A stretch of DNA of 64,000 nucleotides from Bdellovibrionales bacterium. Its GTDB lineage: Bacteria > Bdellovibrionota > Bdellovibrionia > Bdellovibrionales > UBA1609. Location: the NCBI GenBank assembly GCA_016714165.1, contig JADJNU010000002.1, forward strand, positions 186,001 through 250,000, read 5' to 3'. Shown here one piece after another: positions 8,497 to 17,464 of the stretch (position 1 is the first letter of the stretch; each line of letters opens with the position of its first letter). Under the pieces are notes generated by a model, which was given only the letters and a program-made list of their open reading frames with translations, did not search any database and had not been told where the DNA came from. Both the position numbers and the translations under genes were made by a program.

Positions 8497-11400
8497 TTAT
8501 GATTTTTTCTTAAGAAATTTTCCTTTGAGATACTCTGTCATCGCCTTATTTTCATAAGTCGGTCGAAAGCCCAGTGCAACGGGACGCCACTTGCCTTTTC
8601 CGTCCATCCCTCCACTCTCCGCCTTTGTGATCTTTACAAAGGACTCGCGAGGCGCTCCAACAGGACAATGAATGTCCGAGGCAAATCCCTTTTCAATCTG
8701 CTGTCCAAACATTCCTTTGTGCACAAGAGTATCTGTCATCAATGTGGGTCTCAGCCAAGCTCGCGTTGCACTCTGGTGACTTCCATAACGATACATAGAC
8801 TGGTAATTGGTCTCTTCGCTTTTTGCGAGACCATCTTTGCGGCTTTCATGAGCTTTAACAGTCGAGAAAGTCGAACCGTACATGTTGTGCCAAGTGCGTG
8901 CCACACCTGGAGGAGTCCCTGGATAATAGCGAGCACGCACCATCAGTCGTGCAACCTTGTACTCCTCCGTTCCCTTCTTAGCCCCCCGGAAGGGACGATC
9001 TTCCGGATCGGCATCGATGTAGACGTAGTCACCATCATCAATTCCCAATTTCCTCGCATCGCGAGGATTGATATCTACGTAACCCTCCACGACCGATGGC
9101 ATGCGTTTGTCACGACGATAGACATCTCCAAACGGTCCAAACCACACCGAGGTGAAATCCGTATCGACAGCGGTGGTATGCGCGCCATGACGGTATTTCG
9201 GCGTGTGATACACGTGAGTGTACATTTTTAATTTTAAGGGATGTTTTGATTTTACTAACTGCTCTCCCGTCATCTGCACATTTCTGACTTGTCGACTTTC
9301 AACGGAGAGATCACTGCGCTTTAAACCATACTGTTCTGGTCCCTTTGGACGAATGCCTTCGTGCCGCTGTCCCACAATGACGTTTGGCTCATAGTGCGTA
9401 GAATCTATCGGCTCTCGGTAAACGACAATATTTTCTCCATGCTCAATGAATTCAGGCTCGGGTCGATAAAACTCGAGACGGCCAGATTTGGTATGCCACG
9501 GAACCTCAGACCTCGCTTGCTCGTAGGAAGAAACCCGAGGATATGTTCGATTGTTCATCAAGGCTGGAATCCCCTCTTTTGCCTTGGCCTCAAGATCCTT
9601 GAATTTATATCCACTCAAAGTAAAAGAGCCATCCACAATTCGTTGCAAATATTCCTCAACCTTTCCTTCAAGGACAAATTTCCACATTTGCTCCATGCGA
9701 GGCTCACCGACCAACTTGCCGAGAGCTTTAGAAACATTGGCAACAATGTTGACGTCGCTCTCCGTATCAAAAATGCGTGGGAGCGGCGTTCGTGGGAAAA
9801 CCTGCACGAAAGGATTGGTGCAAGAAGCCGTCAAATCTGGCTGCTTGAACTCTGCCCAACTGTCGCAGGCGAACACAAGATCCGAATATTCACAAGACCC
9901 CGTCCACCACCAATCTGCATAACAAATGAATTCAACTTTAGGTAGGGTGTTGTTCACAACATCGAAATGCCATTTTATATTTCCAATCACTGAATTGGAA
10001 TTATTCAGCCACATCGCCTTCGTTGGAGCAGGGGTGTGCCCCTCCCCTGTGAAAAGCTTATTGCCTTTTCTTAGGGGCTGATTTTTGTAGTTGAAGTAAT
10101 GAAGAGACTCATAATGAAATGTCTTCTTTAGGGGAACCTTTTCGCCCGCCTTCAACTGAGGATTAAAGGGATCCTCAAGAACATAGATAGGCTCCCCGCC
10201 AATGAGAGCAACTCGATAGTTACCCGCATAACTGCCAACATTTCCTCCGGGAAAGCCAACATTGCGAGTGAGAGCGGCTACCAGAAAGATAGCCCTGTCC
10301 TTTAAATCGGCATTAAAAAATTGATTTGGTCCCATACCACAGGCAAAGAGAGTCTGTTCTTTATTCTTGGCGATATCCACTGCAAGCGAAACAATGGCCT
10401 TGGCTGGCGCCCCTGTTACGATCGAAGTCTTTTCAGGAGTGAAATTCTTGTTGAGATACTCAACTGTCATCCCGAATACAGTCCTGACTTTAACCTTTTT
10501 GCCATCTGTGAGAGTCACCATGTTCTGGTAAGTCAGATCAGGATCGAGACCCAATTCCAAAAAGTTCTTTCCAAACTCATCCCGCGTGATCGCGTGAAAT
10601 TCCTTTTTCTTCTTGTCAAAAACAACATGAGGTCGGAATTCACCGCGCATGGCATCAGGAGCCATCTGTTCTTTTTGCAACAATCCACTGGGAGCCTTTT
10701 CTCCCTGCTTTAAGAACCTCAGCGATTTCAATTCAGGCGCTTTGTATCCAGGCAGGACTTCCTCTGGGCGCAGGGGCTGGAGGTTATCCATACGCACAAG
10801 AAAGGGCAAATCCGTGCTTCCACGGACGAAATCTGGATCGTATAAGTTCTTAGCAACAATCACTTGAGCAAGCCCCAAAGCAAAGGCGGGATCACTTCCT
10901 GGCCTTATAATGACGGCCTCATCTGCCTTTGTCGCAGTTGCACTGTATTCGACTGTTACAGCAACCACTTTGGTTCCCTTCAAACGAGCTTCCGTTAACC
11001 AATGCGAATCGGGCATTTTGGTTGTAATCCAATTCATTCCCCAGACTAAGATGAGCCTCGCATGCTCAGTTGCCGAGAGATCAAAGTCGTTTGTTTGAGC
11101 CCCCGTCACCATCGGGTGCCCAGGAGGAAGATCCGTGTGCCAACTGTAACTGTCCCAGCCCCTGGCGCCAACCGCCTTATCTGGACCCACCCCGCGAATT
11201 TTTGCATCTAAAAGCGCCAACATATTTGCGAAGCGATAAAGACCAAAAATTCGTGTTGCACCGAGAAGGGCCATTCCTCCCCGCACCTTGATCGTTTCAA
11301 CTCCGGCACCGTGAATCGCATGGACCATGGACTCATCATAGCCCTGCTTATTCAAAAAATCTGAACCCGAATCCCCTGAATAAGTGCGGGCAATATTATC

Positions 11401-11969
11401 AAAAGCTCGTGCCGCAATTTCATATGCTTGATCCCATTTGAGTCTGAGCCACTTGTCTTTGCCTCGCTGAAAATACTTCGCATCTGGCTTGCCTGTGATT
11501 GGATCCCGAGGAAATCCCGCATCAACCCACTCTTTAAATCCACGACGAATCATCGGGGCCTTGACACGACGATCACCGTAAAATCGACGCGCCAAAGAAA
11601 GTCCCTTTTGGCAGATCCGCGGATCCCATCGATGCGAAGCCTTATTCCCATACAAATCTGTCGCCTCACCATACTTATAAGTGGGACCCACCCGCACAGC
11701 GACGCCATTATTCACAAAAACTTTCAACAGACAATTGTGGGTATCGTTTGGAGCGCATAAAAAGGTAAAAGTCGAATCGTGAGAAAAAACATTGCGATAA
11801 ACAGATTCCCAATTTCGATCAGGATATTGCCGCAGGGGATTCTCAATACTTGTTGGTTTAAAATAGCGAATGGGAGCCCCTAAAACTCTGTTTGAGGCAG
11901 CCAACAAACCTGTTGCTGCGACCCCTTTAAAAAGCTTCTTCGACCAATTCCGCTCTTTTGTTCGCTCAT
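8497..11969 (-). CDS. Catalytic alpha subunit, type II DMSO reductase family (frame broken in the Tat leader)
   Basis: A periplasmic bis-MGD molybdoenzyme of about 1157 residues, in the group that includes selenate, chlorate and periplasmic nitrate reductases and DMS and ethylbenzene dehydrogenases; the substrate cannot be read from sequence. The Fe-S motif CAPNDTHNC with a later RICQKG, and WHTDLPPG with the Asp that ligates Mo in this family, are visible, as is VWGMNWITTKMPDSHW. ATG 11969 has AAGGAG seven bases upstream and begins a twin-arginine leader GRRSFLKG. After AAG-GGG the frame is lost; reading one base back restores VAATGLLAASNRVLGAPI and the rest. So either one G is missing at 11922-11925 or a -1 frameshift occurs. 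The in-frame body starts at 11907. Confidence 0.88.
11897..11931 (-). promoter_or_regulatory. Candidate -1 frameshift signal in the Tat leader
   Basis: At the point where the alpha-subunit frame breaks, the minus strand reads T TTA AAG (11925-11931), an X XXY YYZ slippery heptamer exactly in the incoming frame. Five bases later a hairpin can form: GCAGCAACA (11911-11919) with TGTTG and CTGC (11897-11906, one bulged G) around a GGTT loop. Heptamer, 5-base spacer and stem-loop is the classical arrangement. A missing base in the adjacent G run explains the data just as well, and similar homopolymer breaks elsewhere in the window favour that. Confidence 0.3.
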
Positions 11970-12370
11970 GCTCGTTCTCCTTGATAGTCGTTCTTCATTT
12001 TTTCTCCCATCATTTCTCCCGTCATTTCTCCCGTCAAAAGAGAAAAGAGAGAACCGCGAGGACAAAACTGATCCAAATTCACCGATAATTTTCCATTTTT
12101 TTCCAGAAACAATGCCACAAATTTGCTCTCTCGTTGTTGCAAAAACTCTGCACTCAGCCCATATTCCGTGGATCTAATTGTCAAAAATCCGTCTCGACAG
12201 AGAAACTCACGCTCAAGGCCTAAGGGAAATTCAGAAACGGAACCCACACAAAAAATATTTTCTTTGGCCTCAGAATTAATCACGCCATCTTTTGACTTGC
12301 CAAACTCAGATACAATTCCTGTTAGACTTTTTAGACTTTGAAAAAAACCTCGGCGCGATAAGCTCTTCAA
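11966..12370 (-). CDS. Hypothetical protein, second gene of the molybdoenzyme operon
   Basis: A 134-residue protein of unknown function. The start is a TTG that overlaps the upstream stop (TTGA), and its own stop overlaps the alpha-subunit ATG (ATGA), so it is tightly coupled to the enzyme. The N-terminus SLSRRGFFQSLKSLTG resembles a Tat motif but lacks the hydrophobic stretch of a real leader. The middle has a strand pattern (VGSVSEFPLG, DGFLTIRSTEYGL, KFVALFLEKNGKLSVNLDQFCP) that loosely recalls a Rieske-type fold without the Cys/His ligands; that is only an impression. The C-terminal GEMTGEMMGEKM comes from a repeated 12-base unit at about 11998-12035. Confidence 0.7.
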   Translation of the reverse strand: MKSLSRRGFFQSLKSLTGIVSEFGKSKDGVINSEAKENIFCVGSVSEFPLGLEREFLCRDGFLTIRSTEYGLSAEFLQQRESKFVALFLEKNGKLSVNLDQFCPRGSLFSLLTGEMTGEMMGEKMKNDYQGERA

Positions 12371-13206
12371 TTGGCATCCCCAATCACCGCGAGCGGTGCA
12401 CTGTCACGAACCTTAATCTCTGGAAAAAATTTCTGCACTTCAGCTTTCAATACACCGTGCATAAGGCCACCGCCTGCACCACACAAAGACTTTGCTCCCG
12501 CGGCTTCCAACCGGTAATAAAGAACCCCTTCCGAGTAGCCATCCCATTTTACTGTTATCTGCTTTTCTGAGAAGTTCCTGGCAATGACTTCAAGACCCTG
12601 AGCAAAGGATTCCGGAATGACGCCCCGATGCTGACCCTGCTGCGGTCCCATGCCAGAATCTTCAAAAAGAATATCCGCACAGTCGCCGTCACCATGACCT
12701 AAACTCCGGTGACGGGCCAACCTGGCTTCATCACTGGCACCCATAATAAATCCGTCCAAGGCCTCTCTCCAAAAATCACAGCCAAAGGATCCTAGAAGCC
12801 TTTCATCAGCGCAACCGGGCCTGAGACTCACATACGCCTCTTTGTGTCTCTCCCATTTTCCTAGATAACAGGGCGAGCCCGACAATGGCAAAATTTCGGC
12901 CAAGTCTTGAATTTCAAGACTGATTCCAAAATAGCGAGAGAATCCTACTCCGAGCTTTCGACTAAAATCAAAAACGGCTCTCAAGATCAATTCCTTTTTC
13001 TCAGCTTTCACTCGCATCAAAAGCAGGTTCTCTTCGTCTAAATCAAAATCTAAGTTTTCATCTGAGCATGGATGCTGACAACCTAGTACCGACTTTAAGG
13101 CGGCTACTCGCGCCGAAGTCCATCGAGATTTAAAGTCCTCAATATTAAATCGAGAGTCGGAAAAAAGAGAAACGGTACCTGTTAGCTTTTTCTCTGAAGT
13201 GATCAT
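12367..13206 (-). CDS. Hypothetical protein heading the molybdoenzyme operon
   Basis: About 279 residues, not recognised. The frame is open to 13257, but that longer start lies inside a duplicated 80-base repeat, so I prefer ATG 13206 just outside it; neither start has a good ribosome site. The centre contains CDFWREALDGFIMG then DEARLARHRSLGHGDGDC, a pattern that could bind metal or a small ligand. The C-terminal 80 residues (ITVKWDGYSEGVLYYRL, then LCGAGGGLMHGVLKAEVQKFFPEI) weakly resemble a NifU C-terminal domain but keep only one cysteine. Position and coupling suggest an accessory or maturation role for the molybdoenzyme; this is inference from context only. Confidence 0.7.
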   Translation of the reverse strand: MITSEKKLTGTVSLFSDSRFNIEDFKSRWTSARVAALKSVLGCQHPCSDENLDFDLDEENLLLMRVKAEKKELILRAVFDFSRKLGVGFSRYFGISLEIQDLAEILPLSGSPCYLGKWERHKEAYVSLRPGCADERLLGSFGCDFWREALDGFIMGASDEARLARHRSLGHGDGDCADILFEDSGMGPQQGQHRGVIPESFAQGLEVIARNFSEKQITVKWDGYSEGVLYYRLEAAGAKSLCGAGGGLMHGVLKAEVQKFFPEIKVRDSAPLAVIGDAN

Positions 13207-13216
13207 TTTCGGGGAC

Positions 13217-13297
13217 GCTATCAAAGAAATTATGATTGATACAGAAGAAAATATCATGCAGGAAGAAAATCGAATACGTCCAAAAAAGACTTATTAA
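13217..13297. repeat. Direct repeat, copy 1 (left edge of 2.7-kb insert)
   Basis: About 80 bases beginning GCTATCAA and running to CTTATTAAT are repeated in the same orientation at 15921-15998 with about 90% identity. On the plus strand each copy encodes a 22-codon open frame starting MIDTEEN. The pair brackets an insertion sequence, a palindrome and an antiporter gene, so it may be a duplicated target or attachment site. Confidence 0.85.
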
Positions 13298-13344
13298 TCA
13301 CAAACTGGCCCATTAGAATGTTGGTTCGAAGGAACTAAATCCTA

Positions 13345-13361
13345 CCAGTTGGCGAGGTATT
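13345..13361 (+). repeat. IS left terminal inverted repeat
   Basis: Seventeen bases that pair with 14270-14286 at 14 positions; the transposase start lies 18 bases inside it. Confidence 0.8.
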
Positions 13362-13378
13362 TGCCTCTCCCTTCTGCT

Positions 13379-14235
13379 ATGAAGCGAATTTGCCCCCATT
13401 GTTCATTGACGCATGATCGGCATCCGAAGTTCGGGTCCTTTTTCAGAAAATCGGATGGGCGCCAACTCAAGAGATTTCGTTGCAAGCAATGTCGACGCAC
13501 GTTTTCAGAAGCCACAAGACAAAAGTGCTATCGACAAAAAAGCGCCGTCTCAACCCACGAATCTTTGAACTTCTCTGCTCGGGAGTCTCACAAAGAAGGG
13601 TGGCTAAGCTCTTGAAAATCAGTCGAACCACTGTCGTTCGAAAGTTTCTCTTTCTTGCCCACTGCTCGAGAATAAGAAATCAGAAGAATTTTGATCAACT
13701 CGAGCCTCTCACTGAGATTCAGTTTGATGATCTTGAAACGATCGAGCACACAAAATGCAAACCCCTTTCGGTAACCATGATCGTGAACCGCGCCGACCGG
13801 CAGATCATTGACTTTTGTGTGAGTCGAATGCCGGCCAAGGGACTTATTGCTGAGATTTCTCGCAAAAAATACGGGCATCGCCCTGACGAAAGAGGACCGG
13901 CAAGAGAGGAGCTATTCAAAAATATTTCATCTAAGATCGCTACAAACGCAATCATTCACTCTGATGAAAATCCTCACTACCCACCATCAATATCGAAGTG
14001 GTTTCCTCAGGCCACTCACAAGGCTCACAAAGGAAAAAGGGGCTGCGTGGCCGGCCAAGGTGAGCTCAAAAAGATTGGATTTGATCCTTTATTTTCTCTT
14101 AATCACACCTACGCCATGCTCAGAGCTAATATCAATCGCCTCATCCGCAAAACCTGGTGTACAACAAAGGATCCCAAGAGGCTTAAGGATCATATAGACC
14201 TTTATGTGGATTTTCATAACCATCAGATCATCTGA
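13379..14235 (+). CDS. IS1-family-like transposase, two frames joined by -1 shift
   Basis: The first frame starts MKRICPHC and carries a zinc ribbon (CPHC, then CKQCRRTFSEAT). It runs into the run AAAAAA at 13536-13541; reading one base back continues into the second frame with RRLNPRIFELLCSGVSQRRV, a helix-turn-helix, and then a DDE-type catalytic part: FDDLETIEHTK, later IIHSDENPHY, and RANINRLIRKTWCTTK, which resembles the IS1 C-terminal block. The Glu found just before that block in IS1 looks like Asn here, though related elements also vary. IS1 is known to use a -1 shift in an A run, so the shift may be programmed; a missing A is the alternative. Total about 285 residues. Confidence 0.8.
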
Positions 14236-14269
14236 CAGTGAAAGCTTCCAAAAGAAAATCTAAATTTTT

Positions 14270-14286
14270 AATACTCCGCCAACTCG
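14270..14286 (-). repeat. IS right terminal inverted repeat
   Basis: Reverse complement CGAGTTGGCGGAGTATT matches the left end at 14 of 17 positions; it lies 35 bases after the transposase stop. Confidence 0.8.
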
Positions 14287-14641
14287 CAAGCCTTCTTTGA
14301 ATTTGTTGTATCCAAGGGCGTCTGACCCAAGACACGCGGAGCTTGCTGACCTAAATCTCAGGAGTTCAGTATCTTCAAACATGCGTCCGGCAGCAGCGCT
14401 CCCGTTGTGAGCCCTGCACCAAGCCGAACTCGATCCCGAACTCCTGAGATTTAGGTCAGCAAGGTACCCTTGGAGTTTGGAACAACAATCACGTAGGCCA
14501 GTTTATTTGACTATTGACGATTTGACTGTGACCATGCGTTTACCCGCGTTACTGTGATTTTTGCCGGAGAATATAGAATTGGAAGTGGTGGTAAATCCTG
14601 AAACCATGAATTATTATAGCTGAAAACCTAGGAGTAAAGTC
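14287..14641. other. Non-coding stretch between IS and antiporter gene
   Basis: No gene seen. It holds the 122-base palindromic element at 14342-14463 and then about 175 bases of unremarkable sequence. An AGGAG ribosome-site-like motif at 14630-14634 leads into the antiporter frame. Confidence 0.6.
14342..14463. repeat. 122-bp element with perfect 26-bp inverted repeats
   Basis: Arms 14342-14367 and 14438-14463 are perfect reverse complements over 26 bases (starting CTTGCTGACC) around a 70-base core. Short matching motifs outside the arms (TTGTTG and CCAAGGG on both sides, inverted) hint that the symmetry once extended further. It could be a MITE, a recombination site or a strong hairpin. 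It has no coding capacity. Confidence 0.85.
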
Positions 14642-15859
14642 ATCGACAACGGAATCGTTTTACTTATCGTTGGAATCTTTTATTTTTTTGCCCATGCCCT
14701 GACTTGGTTTTTTAAGGCTACCAGAGTGCCAGACGTCTTGATCTTAGTATTCGTTGGTCTCCTGATCGGTCCAATCCTAAAACTGGCGATTCCAGCAGAT
14801 TTTGGCAGAATGGGATCCGTCGTGACGGTAGTGGCATTGGCCATCATCCTTTTTGAAAGCGGTACTAAATTAAAACTGTCTTCGCTTGGGCAGAACCTCC
14901 CCGCGACGATGGCCATTACTTTCGTGACGGCAATTGTGACCATGGGTCTTCTGGCCATTGGCTCACTGCCGTTTTTGGGCGGAGACTGGAGTTTGGCTTT
15001 ACTGACGGGAGCTATTCTTTCTGGAACTTCCTCGGCAGTGGTGATCCCTATGGTTCAATCTTTAAAAGTGGGTGAGAAAACTCAAACAATTTTAGTTTTG
15101 GAATCTGCTCTTACAGATGTCATTTGTATCGTACTCACTTTTGCTTTTGTGGATGCACTTGCCACTGGGGATATGAGCTTAATAGGAGTATCGGTTAGGG
15201 TACTCAAATCCTTGGGTTTTGCTGCCATCTTAGGCATTGGTGGTGGTTTGATTTGGTTACTCATTTGGGACAAGGTGAGAAAGATCCCTAGCTCCGTCTT
15301 CACCACTATTGCTTTTGCATTTATCCTTTATGGCCTGGCAGAACTAATGAACTTGAGCGGGGCTATTTCAACCCTTTGTTTTGGGATCACCCTGGCCAAT
15401 TTTCCTGTGTTATTTAAGAAAGCCAACTGGCCAACAATTGCAGTGAGAGAAAGCGAGTTTTACGAGGAAATTGTTTTTATGATGAAGACCTTCTTCTTTA
15501 TTTTTCTGGGAATTTCCATTCAAATATCTGGCCTGCACATTGTGGCGGTTTCGCTGCTGCTGGTGGTCCTTCTCTATTTTCTCAGAATTTGGATCACTCG
15601 CTTTACCTTGCCACCTAAGGGCGTTAGCCAGAAGGATGCGATGGTGGCAGCAGTGATGATTCCTAAAGGCTTGGCACCGGCAGTTTTAGTGAGTCTGGTG
15701 ATTCAAAAAGGAGTGGCCCAGTCCGAGACGATTCAAGCCTTCGTATTTTCCGTAGTGATTCTATCCATCATTATAACCGCGCTTTTGATTCCTTTGACTG
15801 AAACTGGCTTCCTTGCACGACTCTATCAAAGAATTTTAGGAAATTTCCCGTCCAGCTAG
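14642..15859 (+). CDS. Cation/proton antiporter, CPA family (NhaP/Kef-like), uncertain start
   Basis: A polytopic membrane protein of about 405 residues, a Na+/H+ or K+/H+ exchanger. VPDVLILVFVGLLIGPIL, ILFESGTKL and LLTGAILSGTSSAVVIPMV are typical CPA blocks, and ALTDVICIVLTFAFVDA matches the core helix with the conserved Asp. A conventional start exists only at GTG 14726, which would delete the first membrane helix. The frame is open from 14624, and the expected helix begins IDNGIVLLIVGIFYFF right after AGGAG (14630-14634), so an ATC codon at 14642 stands where a start should be. Either a rare start or a base error is involved. No regulator C-terminal domain (RCK) is visible. Confidence 0.85.
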   Translation: MDNGIVLLIVGIFYFFAHALTWFFKATRVPDVLILVFVGLLIGPILKLAIPADFGRMGSVVTVVALAIILFESGTKLKLSSLGQNLPATMAITFVTAIVTMGLLAIGSLPFLGGDWSLALLTGAILSGTSSAVVIPMVQSLKVGEKTQTILVLESALTDVICIVLTFAFVDALATGDMSLIGVSVRVLKSLGFAAILGIGGGLIWLLIWDKVRKIPSSVFTTIAFAFILYGLAELMNLSGAISTLCFGITLANFPVLFKKANWPTIAVRESEFYEEIVFMMKTFFFIFLGISIQISGLHIVAVSLLLVVLLYFLRIWITRFTLPPKGVSQKDAMVAAVMIPKGLAPAVLVSLVIQKGVAQSETIQAFVFSVVILSIIITALLIPLTETGFLARLYQRILGNFPSS

Positions 15860-15920
15860 TAGAGAAGCGTGGTCACTTTCTCACGCAAAAACTCGGTTTT
15901 TTCTCAAGCATGCGGCAACC

Positions 15921-15998
15921 GCTATCAATTAAATTATGATTGATACAGAAGAAAATACCATGCAGGAGGAAAATCCAATACGTCAAAAAATGACTTAT
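15921..15998. repeat. Direct repeat, copy 2 (right edge of 2.7-kb insert)
   Basis: Same orientation and about 90% identical to 13217-13297. The plus strand encodes MIDTEENTMQEENPIRQKMT and a stop, so the two copies differ by several substitutions and single-base shifts. It ends three bases before the stop of the next minus-strand gene. Confidence 0.85.
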
Positions 15999-16000
15999 TA

Positions 16001-16603
16001 TTAGCGCGATGGATTTTCGCCGCTGCCACCGAACTCCCACATAAGACCGATCCCAATGTAGAGACTTTTTCCGGGACTCAGATTGAGTTTACAATCGCCT
16101 CTTAGAAAGAGATCGACTGCTAATTTCTGAAGAACTCCAAAGCCAACATGACTGCCTCCTTTAAATACAAAATCAAACTCCTGCCCTTCACTCTCTTTTC
16201 TCTTATAATAATTTCCGTCCAGGCCGAGAGTGAAGTAGGCTTGCACAGCCATCGCGACTTCATAATCAATTCGAAGTCCAATGGCGAAATTGTAAAAAGT
16301 CACACCCTTGGCATTGACAGAAAAAATACTGTATTCAACCTGGGAAATTTCGGAGGGATGACTGAACCAGACACCCCAAGCGGGATAGGTATCTGCGACT
16401 CCCGCAACTTTAAAGGGAAGAAATGGGCCCAATCCGGCGCCGACATAATAGCTTTTGTTATCTGGATATCGTACATTCTCTTGAGCTAAACAAGATTGAA
16501 AATCGAGAAAATGAAGTGCAGAAAAAGCAAAGACTAAGGCCAAACGAAAAACTGAGTGAGCTGAGCAAACTTTCAATTTTTTAAAAATAGAGTTGAACAC
16601 CAA
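16001..16603 (-). CDS. Exported outer-membrane beta-barrel protein, hypothetical
   Basis: About 200 residues with a signal peptide (LALVFAFSALHF, cleavage after CLAQ). The mature part has alternating hydrophobic strands rich in Gly and aromatic residues (YYVGAGLGPFLPF, GVTFYNFAIGLRIDYEV, LYIGIGLMWEFGG), the pattern of a small 8-strand barrel. Function unknown. Its start overlaps the upstream gene by 23 bases, so the two barrel genes are likely co-transcribed. Confidence 0.75.
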   Translation of the reverse strand: MVFNSIFKKLKVCSAHSVFRLALVFAFSALHFLDFQSCLAQENVRYPDNKSYYVGAGLGPFLPFKVAGVADTYPAWGVWFSHPSEISQVEYSIFSVNAKGVTFYNFAIGLRIDYEVAMAVQAYFTLGLDGNYYKRKESEGQEFDFVFKGGSHVGFGVLQKLAVDLFLRGDCKLNLSPGKSLYIGIGLMWEFGGSGENPSR

Positions 16604-17408
16604 ACTCCGATCCCTTTCCTTTTGTCGCCATTTCGGTGGCCGCGGGTGGAATTTGTATCAGAGATTCGTCTACAACATTTCCGTAAAGTCTCAAAAATCC
16701 CAACTCAACAAACAGTCCGTATTTGAAAATTGAGTTTTCAATTTTGACCAAACCCTTATTCGTTACTGGAAGTTCCTTGCGATATTGAGACTCCAAACCA
16801 AGAAAATCAAACAAATAAAGCGTAGCGCTGACTCCCGCAACCTGCTGCTGCTCAATTGCCTCAAGTGGATCTTGAGACATGAATTCTCGAAACCCATAAT
16901 GAAGTGTCAGTTGCGATGCTTGAAGACTAGTCCCAAGTAGTCTCAAATTAAAAAGAGCACTGATAGACACAGAATCCGCATCTGGCTTTTTGTATTCAGC
17001 CGTAAATCCAATTATCCGATAGTAAACCGAGATTTCTCCCTCGAGGACCTGTGCACTTGAAATTGCGCCCGGTATCGTGGTTGTCTCACTCTTTAAATTG
17101 CCCCAATTTCCTCCAAGAGAAAATTCAAAATCCAAGGGCGACGTATTCATGGCAAGCCAATAATTCATCCATTGAATCTTTTGCTTCTGGCTGAGCCAAC
17201 CTTCAATTGTCCATCGACTTGATTCCTTCTTCTTTTGAACTTCCTCAACACTTCCAAATCCCGAAGAAAAGGAAGGTGAGGACCCAGAGGCAAATGCAGA
17301 TAAGTGGCCACTCAGACAGAAGGCAAGCAGAAGAAGAGAGAAATGGAAAACGGCAGGACCTCTCAACTGACTAACTCTAAGTTTAAGAAAACACTGTTTC
17401 AATTCCAT
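16581..17408 (-). CDS. Exported beta-barrel-like protein, hypothetical
   Basis: A 275-residue protein with an N-terminal signal (AVFHFSLLLLAFCLSGHLSAFA) and a mature domain of repeated amphipathic strands ending in an aromatic residue (FGVQLYF), as for outer-membrane barrels. No enzyme motif seen. It follows the CsgG-like gene and precedes a second barrel gene; the three may form one envelope unit, but nothing reveals the function. Confidence 0.75.
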   Translation of the reverse strand: MELKQCFLKLRVSQLRGPAVFHFSLLLLAFCLSGHLSAFASGSSPSFSSGFGSVEEVQKKKESSRWTIEGWLSQKQKIQWMNYWLAMNTSPLDFEFSLGGNWGNLKSETTTIPGAISSAQVLEGEISVYYRIIGFTAEYKKPDADSVSISALFNLRLLGTSLQASQLTLHYGFREFMSQDPLEAIEQQQVAGVSATLYLFDFLGLESQYRKELPVTNKGLVKIENSIFKYGLFVELGFLRLYGNVVDESLIQIPPAATEMATKGKGSEFGVQLYF

Positions 17409-17464
17409 TCAATTACCCTTGCTGCAGAGAGAAGCCATCAAATCTAATCTGCAATCGCAAAATT

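Larger units (their letters stand above)
13345..14286 (+). mobile_element. IS1-like insertion sequence, about 0.94 kb, with terminal inverted repeats
   Basis: The ends 13345-13361 (CCAGTTGGCGAGGTATT) and 14270-14286 (reverse complement CGAGTTGGCGGAGTATT) match at 14 of 17 bases and enclose the transposase frames. Element length, a zinc-ribbon N-terminus and a -1 frame change in an A run all fit the IS1 family. I see no convincing target duplication directly outside the inverted repeats; the larger 80-base direct repeats lie about 50 bases to the left and 1.6 kb to the right. Confidence 0.85.
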
